Assembly: GCF_014696135.1 (NCBI RefSeq)
Contig: NZ_JACJPP010000018.1
Span: 1-64,000, forward strand
Direction: 5' to 3'
Length of the DNA stretch: 64,000 nucleotides
Source of the DNA: Nodosilinea sp. FACHB-141
GTDB lineage: Bacteria > Cyanobacteriota > Cyanobacteriia > Phormidesmidales > Phormidesmidaceae
Of this stretch, positions 43,511-51,995 are shown in pieces; position 1 is the stretch's first letter, and every line of letters begins with the position of its first letter. The notes beneath the pieces are model-generated. The model saw nothing but the letters and a program-made list of their open reading frames with translations, searched no databases and was not told the origin of the DNA. Made by a program: the position numbers and the translations under genes.

Positions 43511-43714
43511 ATGAGATTTCAGGATCCTGAAGTTGCGATCGCCCTTCACCGCCTAGAGATGCTGGCCACTGTGGCTGCTGTCCTCGCAGCGTCGATTTTT
43601 GTTGGTACCGCCACGACTCTGGTTGCGATCGAGCAGGCCGAACCGTCAGCCCAAGATTTGGTGATGCCCAGCGAAGCGGCGCTTTGGCAGGGTTTAGGGC
43701 AAAAAGCTAAGTAG
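43511..43714 (+). CDS. Small single-span membrane protein
   Basis: A 67-residue protein from ATG 43511. A soluble N-terminus (MRFQDPEVAIALHRLEML) precedes one membrane helix (ATVAAVLAASIFVGTATTLVAI) and a short tail. Codon use is normal for the genome. I recognise no family. It is followed by a MAPEG gene on the same strand 109 bp later. Confidence 0.5.
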   Translation: MRFQDPEVAIALHRLEMLATVAAVLAASIFVGTATTLVAIEQAEPSAQDLVMPSEAALWQGLGQKAK

Positions 43715-43823
43715 CTGTGCAACTGTACGGGTTGAACCTATCGAAGGCCTTTCCTTTTCGTTGCCGACGGCCTTTATAGTTTTGTGGTTAAATTTTGGCA
43801 GCTGCTCAACTGGGTGAGTCTGT

Positions 43824-44336
43824 ATGGCTAGCCTCATTCCCATCTCAACTTTGTTTATTGGCTTGCACGGCCTCATTGCCCTAGCCTTGTCTTACCTAGT
43901 CGTGATGGAGCGGATCAGCACCCGGATTTGGCACGGAGCGTCTCAATCCGATGTGTCGAACCAGCCAGATTACCTAGAAAAACCGAGTAAATGGGCTGCT
44001 TTTGTCGAAGGCTACACGCAGAAATCTGTAGCTCCTAAGACTGGCGACGATGGCCTATTGCAGCGCAAAGTGCGCGCCTACGGCAATTTTGTTGAGCACG
44101 TTCCCCTCGCCCTGCTGTTCATCCTGGCGCTGGAATTGATGCAGGCTGAAGCCTGGCTAGTGTGGATGTTGGGCATTACCCTGTCCGTGGCTCGCATCGC
44201 TCACGCCTGGGGCCTCATCAAAACCTACGGGCCATCGCCGGGCCGGGCGATCGGGTTCTTTCTGACCTGGTTTGTCTACCTTGTCGGTGCCGGAGCCTGT
44301 ATTTATATGGCACTGCTGGCGTTAAGCCAGGGGTAG
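43824..44336 (+). CDS. MAPEG-family membrane protein
   Basis: A 170-residue four-helix protein of the MAPEG family (membrane-associated proteins in eicosanoid and glutathione metabolism), whose bacterial members are glutathione-dependent or of unknown activity. Typical features are the helix 2 start with VRAYGNFVEHVPLALLF (R-x-x-x-N-x-x-E-x-x-P), and AHAWGLIK followed by a Gly-rich helix in the C-terminal half. An insertion of about 35 residues lies in the first loop (RIWHGASQ to TGDDG). The stop is 13 bp from the convergent dinB stop. Confidence 0.88.
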   Translation: MASLIPISTLFIGLHGLIALALSYLVVMERISTRIWHGASQSDVSNQPDYLEKPSKWAAFVEGYTQKSVAPKTGDDGLLQRKVRAYGNFVEHVPLALLFILALELMQAEAWLVWMLGITLSVARIAHAWGLIKTYGPSPGRAIGFFLTWFVYLVGAGACIYMALLALSQG

Positions 44337-44349
44337 CCTAAGTGGCGTC

Positions 44350-45444
44350 CTAAACTTCTAATGAAAGCTGCACATGGTCGGGCTCTCCGGTTGGCTCTAG
44401 GTTCGAGAGGGTGAGGCCGAGCAGGCGCACGGGTTGGTTGCGATAGTCCTCTGGGGTCAACCTTTGAGCATCGAGGTGGGCCAAGAGCATTTCTTCGGCC
44501 CAGAGCAAAATGGGCGATTCAGCGCCAATAGCGGCGACAAAGGTGCGGCTGCGGGTGATCTGTCGGTAATTGGCGTACTTGACCTTAAGGGTGAGGGTGT
44601 GACCTCGACAGCGCTGTTCTTGCAAGCGGCTGATCACCTCGGCGGCGACGCTCCCTAGTGCTGCGGTCATATCCGCCAGATCGGTGAGATTGGGCGAGAA
44701 CGATCGCTCTGCCCCCAATGATTTGCGAATTCGGTTGGGGTTGACGGGGCGATCGTCCTGGCCCTGGGCGACGCGGTAATAGAAATGGCCTACCTTGCCA
44801 AAGTGCTGCACCAAGTCGGCCTCGGCCCGCTGGCGCAGGTCAGCCCCAGTGGCAATGCCCAAGGCACGCATTTTGCGGGCGGTTACATAGCCAATGCCGT
44901 GAAACTTTTCAATCGGCAGAGCGGCGACAAAGGCCTCGGCCTGCTCGGGCAAAATTAGGGTGAGGCCATCGGGTTTGTTTTGGCCGCTGGCCATTTTGGC
45001 GAGAAACTTGTTGACCGACACCCCCGCCGAGGCCGTGAGCTGGGTGGTGCTGTGAATGTCAGCCTTAATGGCGCGGGCCAGCACCACGGCCGAGGGCTCC
45101 CCTAGGGCGTTGGTGGTGACATCCAGGTAGGCTTCGTCGAGGGACAGCGGTTCGACCAGGTCAGTGTAGTGGTGAAAGATAGATCGAATTTGCTGGGAAA
45201 CAGCTTTATAAACCTCAAAACGCGGTCGAGCAAAAATCAGGTCAGGGCAGCGCTGCTGGGCGATGCGAGCGGGCATAGCGGAGTGAATGCCATACTGACG
45301 AGCCTCGTAGCTGGCCGCCGCTACGGCCCCCCGCTGCTCAGGCCGACCGCCTACCACCAGGGGCTTGCCCCGGTACTGAGGAAAGTCTCGCTGTTCTACG
45401 GAGGCGTAGAAGGCATCCATATCGACATGGATAATCTTGCGCAT
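44350..45444 (-). CDS. dinB: DNA polymerase IV (Y-family)
   Basis: A 364-residue translesion polymerase. Palm motifs: IIHVDMDAFYASVEQRD (Asp8 and Asp10 metal ligands, aromatic steric gate) and the second acidic cluster in VEPLSLDEAYLDVT. The helix-hairpin-helix thumb is IEKFHGIGYVTARKM; the little-finger domain follows with SLGAERSFSPNL. It ends in VQLSLEV and lacks an obvious long clamp-binding tail. Copies damaged DNA with low fidelity. Length complete. Overlapping frames on the other strand are shadows. Confidence 0.95.
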   Translation of the reverse strand: MRKIIHVDMDAFYASVEQRDFPQYRGKPLVVGGRPEQRGAVAAASYEARQYGIHSAMPARIAQQRCPDLIFARPRFEVYKAVSQQIRSIFHHYTDLVEPLSLDEAYLDVTTNALGEPSAVVLARAIKADIHSTTQLTASAGVSVNKFLAKMASGQNKPDGLTLILPEQAEAFVAALPIEKFHGIGYVTARKMRALGIATGADLRQRAEADLVQHFGKVGHFYYRVAQGQDDRPVNPNRIRKSLGAERSFSPNLTDLADMTAALGSVAAEVISRLQEQRCRGHTLTLKVKYANYRQITRSRTFVAAIGAESPILLWAEEMLLAHLDAQRLTPEDYRNQPVRLLGLTLSNLEPTGEPDHVQLSLEV

Positions 45445-45573
45445 TGAGACGGCGATCGCAACATCACTAGCGAGGCATGGCGGTTATACCACCTTAGGAC
45501 AGGGGGCTTTCCTCCCTGCGGAATAGCGGGCTTGCCGCGATGATTTAAGTATAGAAATTAGAGAGTTAGGGCT

Positions 45574-46080
45574 ATGGCCACTTGGCAATCATCGTCTCAA
45601 CCACCGAATGCCCAGTCCATGTGGAGCCTGGGTGCGGCTCAGGCCCAAATGCAGGCGATCGCCGCGGCCCTGATGCCCGTGGGGCTTTCCCCTACAGGTC
45701 GAGTACAGCTACCCTCCATTGAGATTGAAGACACCACCAATGCCTTGGTGGTAACGGCCTTTTTGCCCGGGGTAGAGCCTCAGGCCGTACAGGTGCGGGC
45801 CACCAGCAAGTCGCTCACCTTTTCAGGCCAGCGGCAGTCGGGCTATCGCAGTTCGCTAATCCAGAGCCTGGGAATTAATTATTTTCAGCAGACGGTGCCG
45901 CTGCCCGAGCGAGTGCTCGATCGCCGGGTGCAGGTGGCCTACCGGGGTGGGGCGATCGTAGTAACGTTGCCCAAAGCCAAAGGCTGGGGGCAGCGGCTCA
46001 TGCAGGGTTGGCAGCGGGCACGGGTGGAGTTGGGCCTAGCGCTCAAAGCCTGGGGGCAGCGTCTGTTAGAAGATCGGTAA
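45574..46080 (+). CDS. Small heat-shock protein (Hsp20/alpha-crystallin)
   Basis: A 168-residue chaperone. The alpha-crystallin domain runs from about 48 to 135: LPSIEIEDTTNALVVTAFLPG, then LTFSGQRQ and the hydrophobic stretch FQQTVPLPERVLDRRVQVAY, ending in GAIVVTLPKAKG (the G-x-L-x-x-x-P ending). The N-terminal arm is Gln/Met-rich; the C-terminal arm (about 30 residues) lacks a clear I-x-I motif. It holds unfolded proteins without ATP. Single gene, no CIRCE element seen upstream. Confidence 0.9.
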   Translation: MATWQSSSQPPNAQSMWSLGAAQAQMQAIAAALMPVGLSPTGRVQLPSIEIEDTTNALVVTAFLPGVEPQAVQVRATSKSLTFSGQRQSGYRSSLIQSLGINYFQQTVPLPERVLDRRVQVAYRGGAIVVTLPKAKGWGQRLMQGWQRARVELGLALKAWGQRLLEDR

Positions 46081-46170
46081 CAGAATCTAAAGCCTAGGTA
46101 AGAAAAAGAGTTGGGTGTCAACATCTGATCGACACTGGATCTACGATGAGACCTAGGATTGATTCCATTT

Positions 46171-46524
46171 ATGACTGACTTCGACGATTTTTTGCGCCAC
46201 AAGTACGCTTACGTAGCCATTGGGGAGTTCAAACCCGGCTGTTTTAGCGAAGCCCGCCAGCTCTACGAAAAGGCGGTATCGACCTACACCAAAGGTTTTC
46301 AGGGAGCCTACCTGCTCCAGGAGCCGGGCAGCGATCGCGGCATCGCCATCATTCTCTGGGACAGCATTGAGGATATGGACGACAACCAAAGCGAAGTCTA
46401 TCAAAAGACCTTGGGCAAAATTGCCCACCTGTTTGAGACGCCGCCCGTGACCTCGTTCTACGAAGTGTGTAGCGAAATCGGCCTGCCCCAAATTTTGGCT
46501 GCCGCCAGTGCTGGGGCTAAATAG
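46171..46524 (+). CDS. Small alpha/beta (dimeric ferredoxin-like fold) protein, function unknown
   Basis: A 117-residue protein from ATG 46171 (a TTG at 46159 would add four residues). The pattern YVAIGEFKPGCFSEARQLYEKAV, YLLQEPGSDRGIAIILWDS, then a helix and VTSFYEVCSEIGLP resembles dimeric alpha-beta-barrel proteins (antibiotic-biosynthesis-monooxygenase-like) of unknown role. It follows hsp20 on the same strand by 90 bp. A 9-bp hairpin, GGAGCTGAG at 46538-46546 and complement at 46572-46580, lies after the stop and may end the transcript. Confidence 0.7.
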   Translation: MTDFDDFLRHKYAYVAIGEFKPGCFSEARQLYEKAVSTYTKGFQGAYLLQEPGSDRGIAIILWDSIEDMDDNQSEVYQKTLGKIAHLFETPPVTSFYEVCSEIGLPQILAAASAGAK

Positions 46525-46580
46525 CGTAAGTCCTACTGGAGCTGAGTGTCTTGAGTGCGACCCCAAAAGTGCTCAGCTCC

Positions 46581-47290
46581 ATCCTATTAGTAGTCTGTCA
46601 CCAAACAGCTATTGTCCCTAAGGATGCAGGCTTCAATCTGGTTGCTAGCTCAGTGAATCCGATCTTGTAGAGCCGGGGTTAAACACCCACACCCGCTGGT
46701 TGCGCGACGATACCAGCGAGGTAGGGTCACGGATGGTCAGCAACTCGACCTAGAACCATCCGCCTAAATATTCAGCTAGTCAATCAATGTCTGAGCCTCA
46801 GGTGACCTTTCGGCATCTAATTCCTTGAGGGAAACTCCGAAAGCGATATGGTGTCGAGGCCCGTTTCCTAAATTTGCTAGAGCTAACTGGGGCCTCTTCA
46901 AGAGATAGAGCAAGCTAGCTCCAAATTTTCTTATGTCTACAGTGTGATCAAGAATGAAGCGTAAGCAGTGGTTGGTCTTTTGAGACTACGCCGGTCCTGT
47001 GCCGAATTCGAGCCTGTCCTTCAGTTCAATCAAAGCAATACAGTCGGAGCATCGGCGTAGCCAAGCTGAAGGCTTCTTGGTGTTCGCTCAGAGAGATATA
47101 GAGGCTCAAACAGCATCGACATTACGGCCATCTCAAAGGCTGAGTGCGTGTCTAGCCCGTTTAGAGTTGGCTGTCCAGATAGCGCTATGCCAAATTTTTC
47201 TCTGGTCCCAAATGGCGAGTTGGGTCAGTAAATTTACGGGGCTGGGGTGAAGTTTTCAGAGTCAACTCATTCACCCTAAGGAATTTCCCC
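46581..47290. other. Long intergenic region, no gene recognised
   Basis: About 700 bp. A minus-strand stretch around 47030-47220 stays open for over 60 codons but has no start codon near its beginning. A plus-strand 83-codon frame at 46999 overlaps it and looks random. The last 60 bp hold the ribosome-binding site of the next gene (AAGGA at about 47278). Confidence 0.4.
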
Positions 47291-48394
47291 ATGCGTCAAT
47301 TGATTTTGGGCCAGCTCAAGTGCAACGAAACCGAAGACTGGGGCGCCGACGAGTGCCGTCTCGAAGTTCTCGTCGATGGTACGCTGCAGCCCCACCTCAA
47401 GCGCAGCCTCAACGATGGCAATACCTGGTCTTTGAACCAGACCTACACCTTTAACGACGGCGTAGAAATCAAGCTCTGGGACGAAGATTCTCCCGACGCC
47501 GACGACTTCTTGGGCTCTGTTCACATCACCGCTGGGCTAACCTCGGGCGCTACCGCCGCGTTTACCCGCGATGGTGCCAACTACCAATTGCGCTACCAGG
47601 TCATCGATGTGCCCGATGTTGACCCGGTTGCCAATGCGATCGCCGCCTTTGAGCAATCCTCCCAGCCGGGAGTGTGGCCCCACATCACCAAAGCCGAGCT
47701 GATCCAAGACATTCGCGCTACGGTTACCAACCCGCTCAACATCAACCAAAACTACACCCCCTTCTGCGGCCCCACCGCCATTGTGTTTGAGCTGGTGTCT
47801 AAACAGCCCGCTCGCTACGTCGAGTTCTGCCGCGCTCTCTATGAAACCGGTCAGTTCCGCGGCCGCACTAAAACCGTGCGTCCTTCCGATGGCCTGCGGC
47901 AGAGCAAAATTCGCTCCGGCATGTCCGCCGCCGACTGGATGCTGATCGCCACCCTGCGCGATACTGAGAACCTAATTTTTCCGGTCACTGGGGATTCTGG
48001 CAGCCTCGAAAACAATGTCGCTGGCATCACTACCCCCTGGGAAATGAAGGGCTGGATTTCCGAAGTTTTGGGCTACAGCCAGGTCGACTTTGAATCCACC
48101 TTTGTCTACGGCGAATTTGACGCCATGAAAAGCGCAGATGCCGCCCGCCGTCAGGGGGGTGTGGCTTTTGTCCTAATCGATGCAGCCATGCTTGGCGGCA
48201 GTGCACCTACCGTGGCCTTTCCCAACCACTGGGTCGCCTACCAAGGCGATCTCAGCATCGACAACGGCGTTTGGTATAAGCACGACAGCGGTCACATTCG
48301 CTTTAAGTGCTACAGCTGGGGAAGCATTTACTCCGTCGATCGAGGCGAGGGCTCCTTTGAAGATTATATGTGGGGCGTTGTGACGGGGCGATAG
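47291..48394 (+). CDS. Orphan two-domain protein: C2-like domain plus papain-like Cys/His domain
   Basis: A 367-residue protein with no neighbour genes for about 770 bp upstream and 980 bp downstream. Residues 1-105 have the look of a C2-type beta-sandwich: LILGQLKCNETEDWG, then IKLWDEDSPDADDFLGSV with the Asp-rich loop of calcium-binding C2 domains. The C-terminal part has TPFCGPTAIVFELV with Cys159 at a helix start, and FPNHWVAYQGDL with His313, the order and context of papain-like cysteine peptidases or transglutaminases; a following Asp (YKHDSG) or Asn could complete the triad. A good ribosome-binding site, AAGGA, precedes ATG 47291. I do not recognise a named family. A secreted or membrane-targeted effector is one inference. 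Confidence 0.7.
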   Translation: MRQLILGQLKCNETEDWGADECRLEVLVDGTLQPHLKRSLNDGNTWSLNQTYTFNDGVEIKLWDEDSPDADDFLGSVHITAGLTSGATAAFTRDGANYQLRYQVIDVPDVDPVANAIAAFEQSSQPGVWPHITKAELIQDIRATVTNPLNINQNYTPFCGPTAIVFELVSKQPARYVEFCRALYETGQFRGRTKTVRPSDGLRQSKIRSGMSAADWMLIATLRDTENLIFPVTGDSGSLENNVAGITTPWEMKGWISEVLGYSQVDFESTFVYGEFDAMKSADAARRQGGVAFVLIDAAMLGGSAPTVAFPNHWVAYQGDLSIDNGVWYKHDSGHIRFKCYSWGSIYSVDRGEGSFEDYMWGVVTGR

Positions 48395-49370
48395 GGGTAG
48401 ATGGGTAGGGGGTGGATGAGTTAGGGGTGGAGGGTCAAGGGTTTAAGGTGTAAGGGTCAAGACAGGCCTTAAACCCTGCACCTTGAACCATCCACTAACC
48501 TCTCATCGTTGGCTTAGCAGGCTACCCAACTAAAAGGCTGTAGCTAAACCATTACTCACCCGGTCGCTACCTACAGTTTGATTATTTGCCGCACTCTTAC
48601 CATCACAGCATGGTGGGGGTGCGGCTCAGTGCTGCCGGGGCGCTCTTGCCAAGTGATTGAGTTAGGAACGTTGTCGCCGGCTCCAGTTGATAGAACACGT
48701 CGCGGTTGAGGGCAAAGGCGCGATCGCTCCTTCAGTAGCGTTCTAAAGTTTCAACCGCATCCGCAGGTACTCACAGCACAAACACCACAGCGATGTACTG
48801 TACGCAGTCCACCTCAAGACTCTGTGCTTAAGGCTTTGTGAAGACTCCGAAGATATACCTAAAAAGCTATGAACTTCGTGGTCTAGCACCAACGTTTAAG
48901 AGTGACCTATGCCACCATCAGAACTATCCCAGGGAGAAAACGTGTGCCGGTTGCAACCTGCCATCACGCAGCGATCGAAACAACATCTATCTGAAATTCG
49001 TCACTAAAACTCTGTTATTTAGCCATTGCCACCGTAATCCCGTGTTTTCTTCAACCCCAGCGGCGGGAACTCTCGGAACTCAATCGATGGTAATTGCGTG
49101 GCATTAGTCCACAGCAGCTCTAGCAACAACGCAAACGCTTGTACCGTTCAATTTCTCAGGCCGATACGACAGGGCGAAGGGATGGTGCAGCTGTTTTCCC
49201 GTCATGCTTTGAGCTCTAAGTGGCCTGCCCAATAGGCTAGCTCGTTAGCCTCAATGGGTTGGTCATCAATGCTTACCGGCAGGCGCTGTTCGAGGGAACT
49301 ATTCCCTCGGCGGCAACTGCTTTTTGATGCAAAGACTACCGTAAACCACTACTGGAAACTGTAGGTTAAT
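48395..49370. other. Long intergenic region with gene-like remnants
   Basis: About 976 bp. It opens with a copy of the G-rich repeat (48405-48420) and an AAGGT-type repeat (48425-48495). On the minus strand two stretches read like ends of real proteins: 48725 to a stop at 48603 (peptide containing RAFALNRDVFYQLEPATT) and about 49330 to a stop at 49202 (peptide containing LPVSIDDQPIEANELAYW). Neither has an upstream start. They may be debris of lost genes. Confidence 0.4.
48425..48495. repeat. Intergenic repeat of the AAGGT..ACCTT type
   Basis: AGGGTTTAAGGTGTAAGGGT followed by GCCTTAAACCCTGCACCTT gives an imperfect hairpin. It is the most regular member of the family also present at 15493, 23920 and 33980. 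Confidence 0.65.
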
Positions 49371-51248
49371 ATGACTGTCGCTAAAAATCGTACTAAGCAA
49401 TCCGCCTCCTATCAAAACGTTGCGGCCCAGACAGCCCCTCAAAATCACTCTATAAATAAGCTAGATATTTCTGTAGAGAGCCCACCCTATTGTCGCGTGA
49501 CCAATAACATCAAGCCCCTGCTAGAAAAGGTGTATTCCTCGGAAACAGCCGAGCGGTTGACCACCGAAATCTTTGCTCTGATCAAAGACACCCTGTGCCC
49601 CTCAGGCCGCGAAGATCTTAAAAAGTGGAACCACAACAATGTTCTGCTAATTACCTACGGCGATACTATCTGCGATGGCGATCGCCCCCCTCTATCGGTG
49701 CTGGCCGAGTTTCTCGAAACCCACCTCTACGACACCATTACCGGCGTCCACATTTTGCCCTTCTTCCCCTACAGCTCCGACGATGGCTTTGCCATCATCG
49801 ACTATCTTCAGGTCAACCCCGAGCTGGGCAGTTGGGACGACATCAAGCGGATTGCTACCAATTTCAACCTGATGGCCGACCTGGTGATCAATCACATCTC
49901 CAGTCGGCACGAATGGTTTGAGCAGTTTAAGAAGAACGAACTGCCCGGCCGCAACTATTTCATCACCGCTGACCCCAACGAAGACCTGTCTCAAGTGGTG
50001 CGACCCCGCAGTTCGCCACTGCTGACCCCGGTAGAAACCCCCACAGGGGAAAAGCACGTCTGGACTACCTTCAGTGCTGACCAAGTCGATGTCAACTTTG
50101 AGAACCCCGACGTGCTGATTGAGTACGTCAAAATTATCCTGGCCTATGTCGAGGCTGGGGCGCGCTACATTCGCCTCGATGCGGTGGGCTTCTTGTGGAA
50201 AAAGCACAGTACCAACTGCATGCACCTATCTGAGACCCACGCCATCGTGCGCCTGTTCCGCGAGATCTTGCAGCTGGTTGACCCCGGCATTTCGCTGATC
50301 ACTGAGACCAACGTGCCCAACCGCGAGAACCTCAGCTACTTCGGCAACCGCAACGAAGCCCACATGATCTATAACTTCAGCCTGCCGCCGCTGCTGCTGA
50401 ATGCGCTCATGCAGGGCCGCGCCGACCACCTCAAAACCTGGATGATGAGTATGCCGCCTGCCCCCATTGGCTGCGCCTACTTCAACTTCACCGCCTCCCA
50501 TGACGGCATTGGCATGCGCCCCGCCGAAGGGCTGCTAACCGGCGACGAGCATGAGCAGCTAATTGCAGCCATGCGTAATTTTGGCGGCAAAATCAGCATG
50601 CGCAGCCGCCCCGACGGCACCGAGTCGCCCTACGAGATTAATATTTCATTATTCGATGCCCTCAAGGGCACCGTCAAAGGCGAAGATCAGTGGCAGGTAG
50701 AGCGGTTCCTCTGCTCCCAGACCATCATGATGGCGCTGGAGGGCATTCCCGCTTTCTACATCCATAGCCTGCTGGCCACCCACAACTACACCGAAGGCGT
50801 TGAAGAAACCGGCCACAACCGCACCATCAACCGCTACAAGTGGGATCTCAAGACGCTAGAAACCGCTCTGGCCGACCCCACTACCTCCCATGCCAAGGTG
50901 TTGGCAGAACTCAAGCGGCTAATCAAGATTCGTCGTCAGCAAACCTCGTTTCACCCTAACGCCACCCAGTACACGCTGCACCCGATGAACCCGGCTCTAT
51001 TTGCCTTCTGGCGGCAAAGCTTAACCCGCGACCAAAGCATCTTCTCAGTGCACAATTTGAGCGACCAGCCTCAAGACCTACAGCTGAGTGATCTCAATCT
51101 AGTCAGCACCGACGACTGGTATGACCTAATCAGCGGACACCGGTTTACCGATGACCGCGCCATCTATAAACTGGCCCCTTACCAGTCGGTTTGGATTACC
51201 AACAAGCCCAACTCCGCCCACGACGACACCATGCCGACGCTGTTATAG
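49371..51248 (+). CDS. GH13_18 sugar phosphorylase (sucrose phosphorylase-like)
   Basis: A 625-residue glycoside hydrolase family 13 protein of the subfamily that phosphorolyses sucrose, glucosylglycerol or glucosylglycerate. The nucleophile Asp is in ARYIRLDAVGFLWKK, the acid Glu in ISLITETNVPNRENLSYFG and the transition-state Asp in FNFTASHDGIGMRPAEGLL. The latter phrase, with GMRPAEGLL, is typical of the subfamily. The N-terminal 90 residues are extended relative to the canonical sucrose phosphorylase of about 490-500 residues. Substrate cannot be fixed; glucosylglycerate or glucosylglycerol, both cyanobacterial compatible solutes, are realistic. A strong terminator follows. Confidence 0.88.
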   Translation: MTVAKNRTKQSASYQNVAAQTAPQNHSINKLDISVESPPYCRVTNNIKPLLEKVYSSETAERLTTEIFALIKDTLCPSGREDLKKWNHNNVLLITYGDTICDGDRPPLSVLAEFLETHLYDTITGVHILPFFPYSSDDGFAIIDYLQVNPELGSWDDIKRIATNFNLMADLVINHISSRHEWFEQFKKNELPGRNYFITADPNEDLSQVVRPRSSPLLTPVETPTGEKHVWTTFSADQVDVNFENPDVLIEYVKIILAYVEAGARYIRLDAVGFLWKKHSTNCMHLSETHAIVRLFREILQLVDPGISLITETNVPNRENLSYFGNRNEAHMIYNFSLPPLLLNALMQGRADHLKTWMMSMPPAPIGCAYFNFTASHDGIGMRPAEGLLTGDEHEQLIAAMRNFGGKISMRSRPDGTESPYEINISLFDALKGTVKGEDQWQVERFLCSQTIMMALEGIPAFYIHSLLATHNYTEGVEETGHNRTINRYKWDLKTLETALADPTTSHAKVLAELKRLIKIRRQQTSFHPNATQYTLHPMNPALFAFWRQSLTRDQSIFSVHNLSDQPQDLQLSDLNLVSTDDWYDLISGHRFTDDRAIYKLAPYQSVWITNKPNSAHDDTMPTLL

Positions 51249-51298
51249 ACTCAAAAGTAAAGCGGCCTCAGTTAGCTGAGGCCGCTTTACTTTTGAGT
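51249..51298. terminator. Strong bidirectional terminator hairpin
   Basis: A perfect 23-bp stem, 51249-51271 with 51276-51298, four-base loop TTAG, with A-rich and T-rich ends (AAAAGTAAAG and CTTTACTTTT within the arms). It lies between the stops of two convergent genes, right after the phosphorylase stop at 51248. Confidence 0.9.
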
Positions 51299-51306
51299 TA
51301 GATTAA

Positions 51307-51762
51307 TTACTCTAAGAAGTTGCGATCGTCGTCCAGGCAGGCGTCCCAGCTGGCGGAGAGGGCGTCAGCGACCATGGCCTCAAAGGCAGCAGTGTTAACC
51401 GATCGCGTAATGTGCTCGTGCATGGGATTAGACAACGGGATCAGGCGCAGTCGTCGGTTGTCTTGCACCAGGTCAAAATGGTTGCCGTCGGCATCGGTTT
51501 TGCCAAGTTCTAAGCAATCAAAGCTGTAAACGTTGATATAGAGTGTATGATTAGCCACTAGCGTGGCCTGTTGCCCGTCGGCAAACACTTCCATGACCAG
51601 TCCTTGGCCCTCGGAGAGGGTAATGCCGTCTTGGAAATGGCGGTACTGCACTTGTCCCAGATCTTGCAGTAGCCTGAGCATGTCGTTTTTGTTGACAACG
51701 ACCCCGCTATCGATTAAACAAGGAGCGGGGATACTTAAATTGCTAGCACGCTCGTGATTCAT
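51307..51762 (-). CDS. Conserved hypothetical cyanobacterial protein
   Basis: A 151-residue protein starting at ATG 51762; an internal ATG (MLRLLQDL, residue 28) is an alternative. The core contains QVQYRHFQDGITLSEGQGLVMEVFAD, a TLYINVYSFDCLEL strand pair and a C-terminal acidic helix, AFEAMVADALSASWDACLDDD. It reads as a compact alpha/beta protein, conserved in cyanobacteria as far as I can tell, with no known function. Its stop faces the terminator hairpin. Confidence 0.7.
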   Translation of the reverse strand: MNHERASNLSIPAPCLIDSGVVVNKNDMLRLLQDLGQVQYRHFQDGITLSEGQGLVMEVFADGQQATLVANHTLYINVYSFDCLELGKTDADGNHFDLVQDNRRLRLIPLSNPMHEHITRSVNTAAFEAMVADALSASWDACLDDDRNFLE

Positions 51763-51995
51763 GGGTTTTTAACCACGCTACGTTGGCGGGTGGAGCAAAG
51801 CCCGTGGCGATCGCTCCTGTGGGTCTATATCCACGATACTCGATATCGCTGGGAATGATCTGCCCAGCGATCGCTTAGCTCTGTGGAAAACCCTGAGACA
51901 ATTCTGCCAAAGGCCCAGCGGCTAGGCATTCCGCCAAAATGCTGAAGTCTCCGTAATTTTGCCGAAATGTTTCTCTATAGCGCAGAGGTGGATCC

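Noticed and set aside
46999..47250. An 83-codon frame on the plus strand
   Set aside because: No family likeness, no ribosome-binding site, and overlaps an equally long open stretch on the other strand.
48838..49107. An 89-codon frame on the plus strand
   Set aside because: Composition looks random, with no start support and no recognisable motif.
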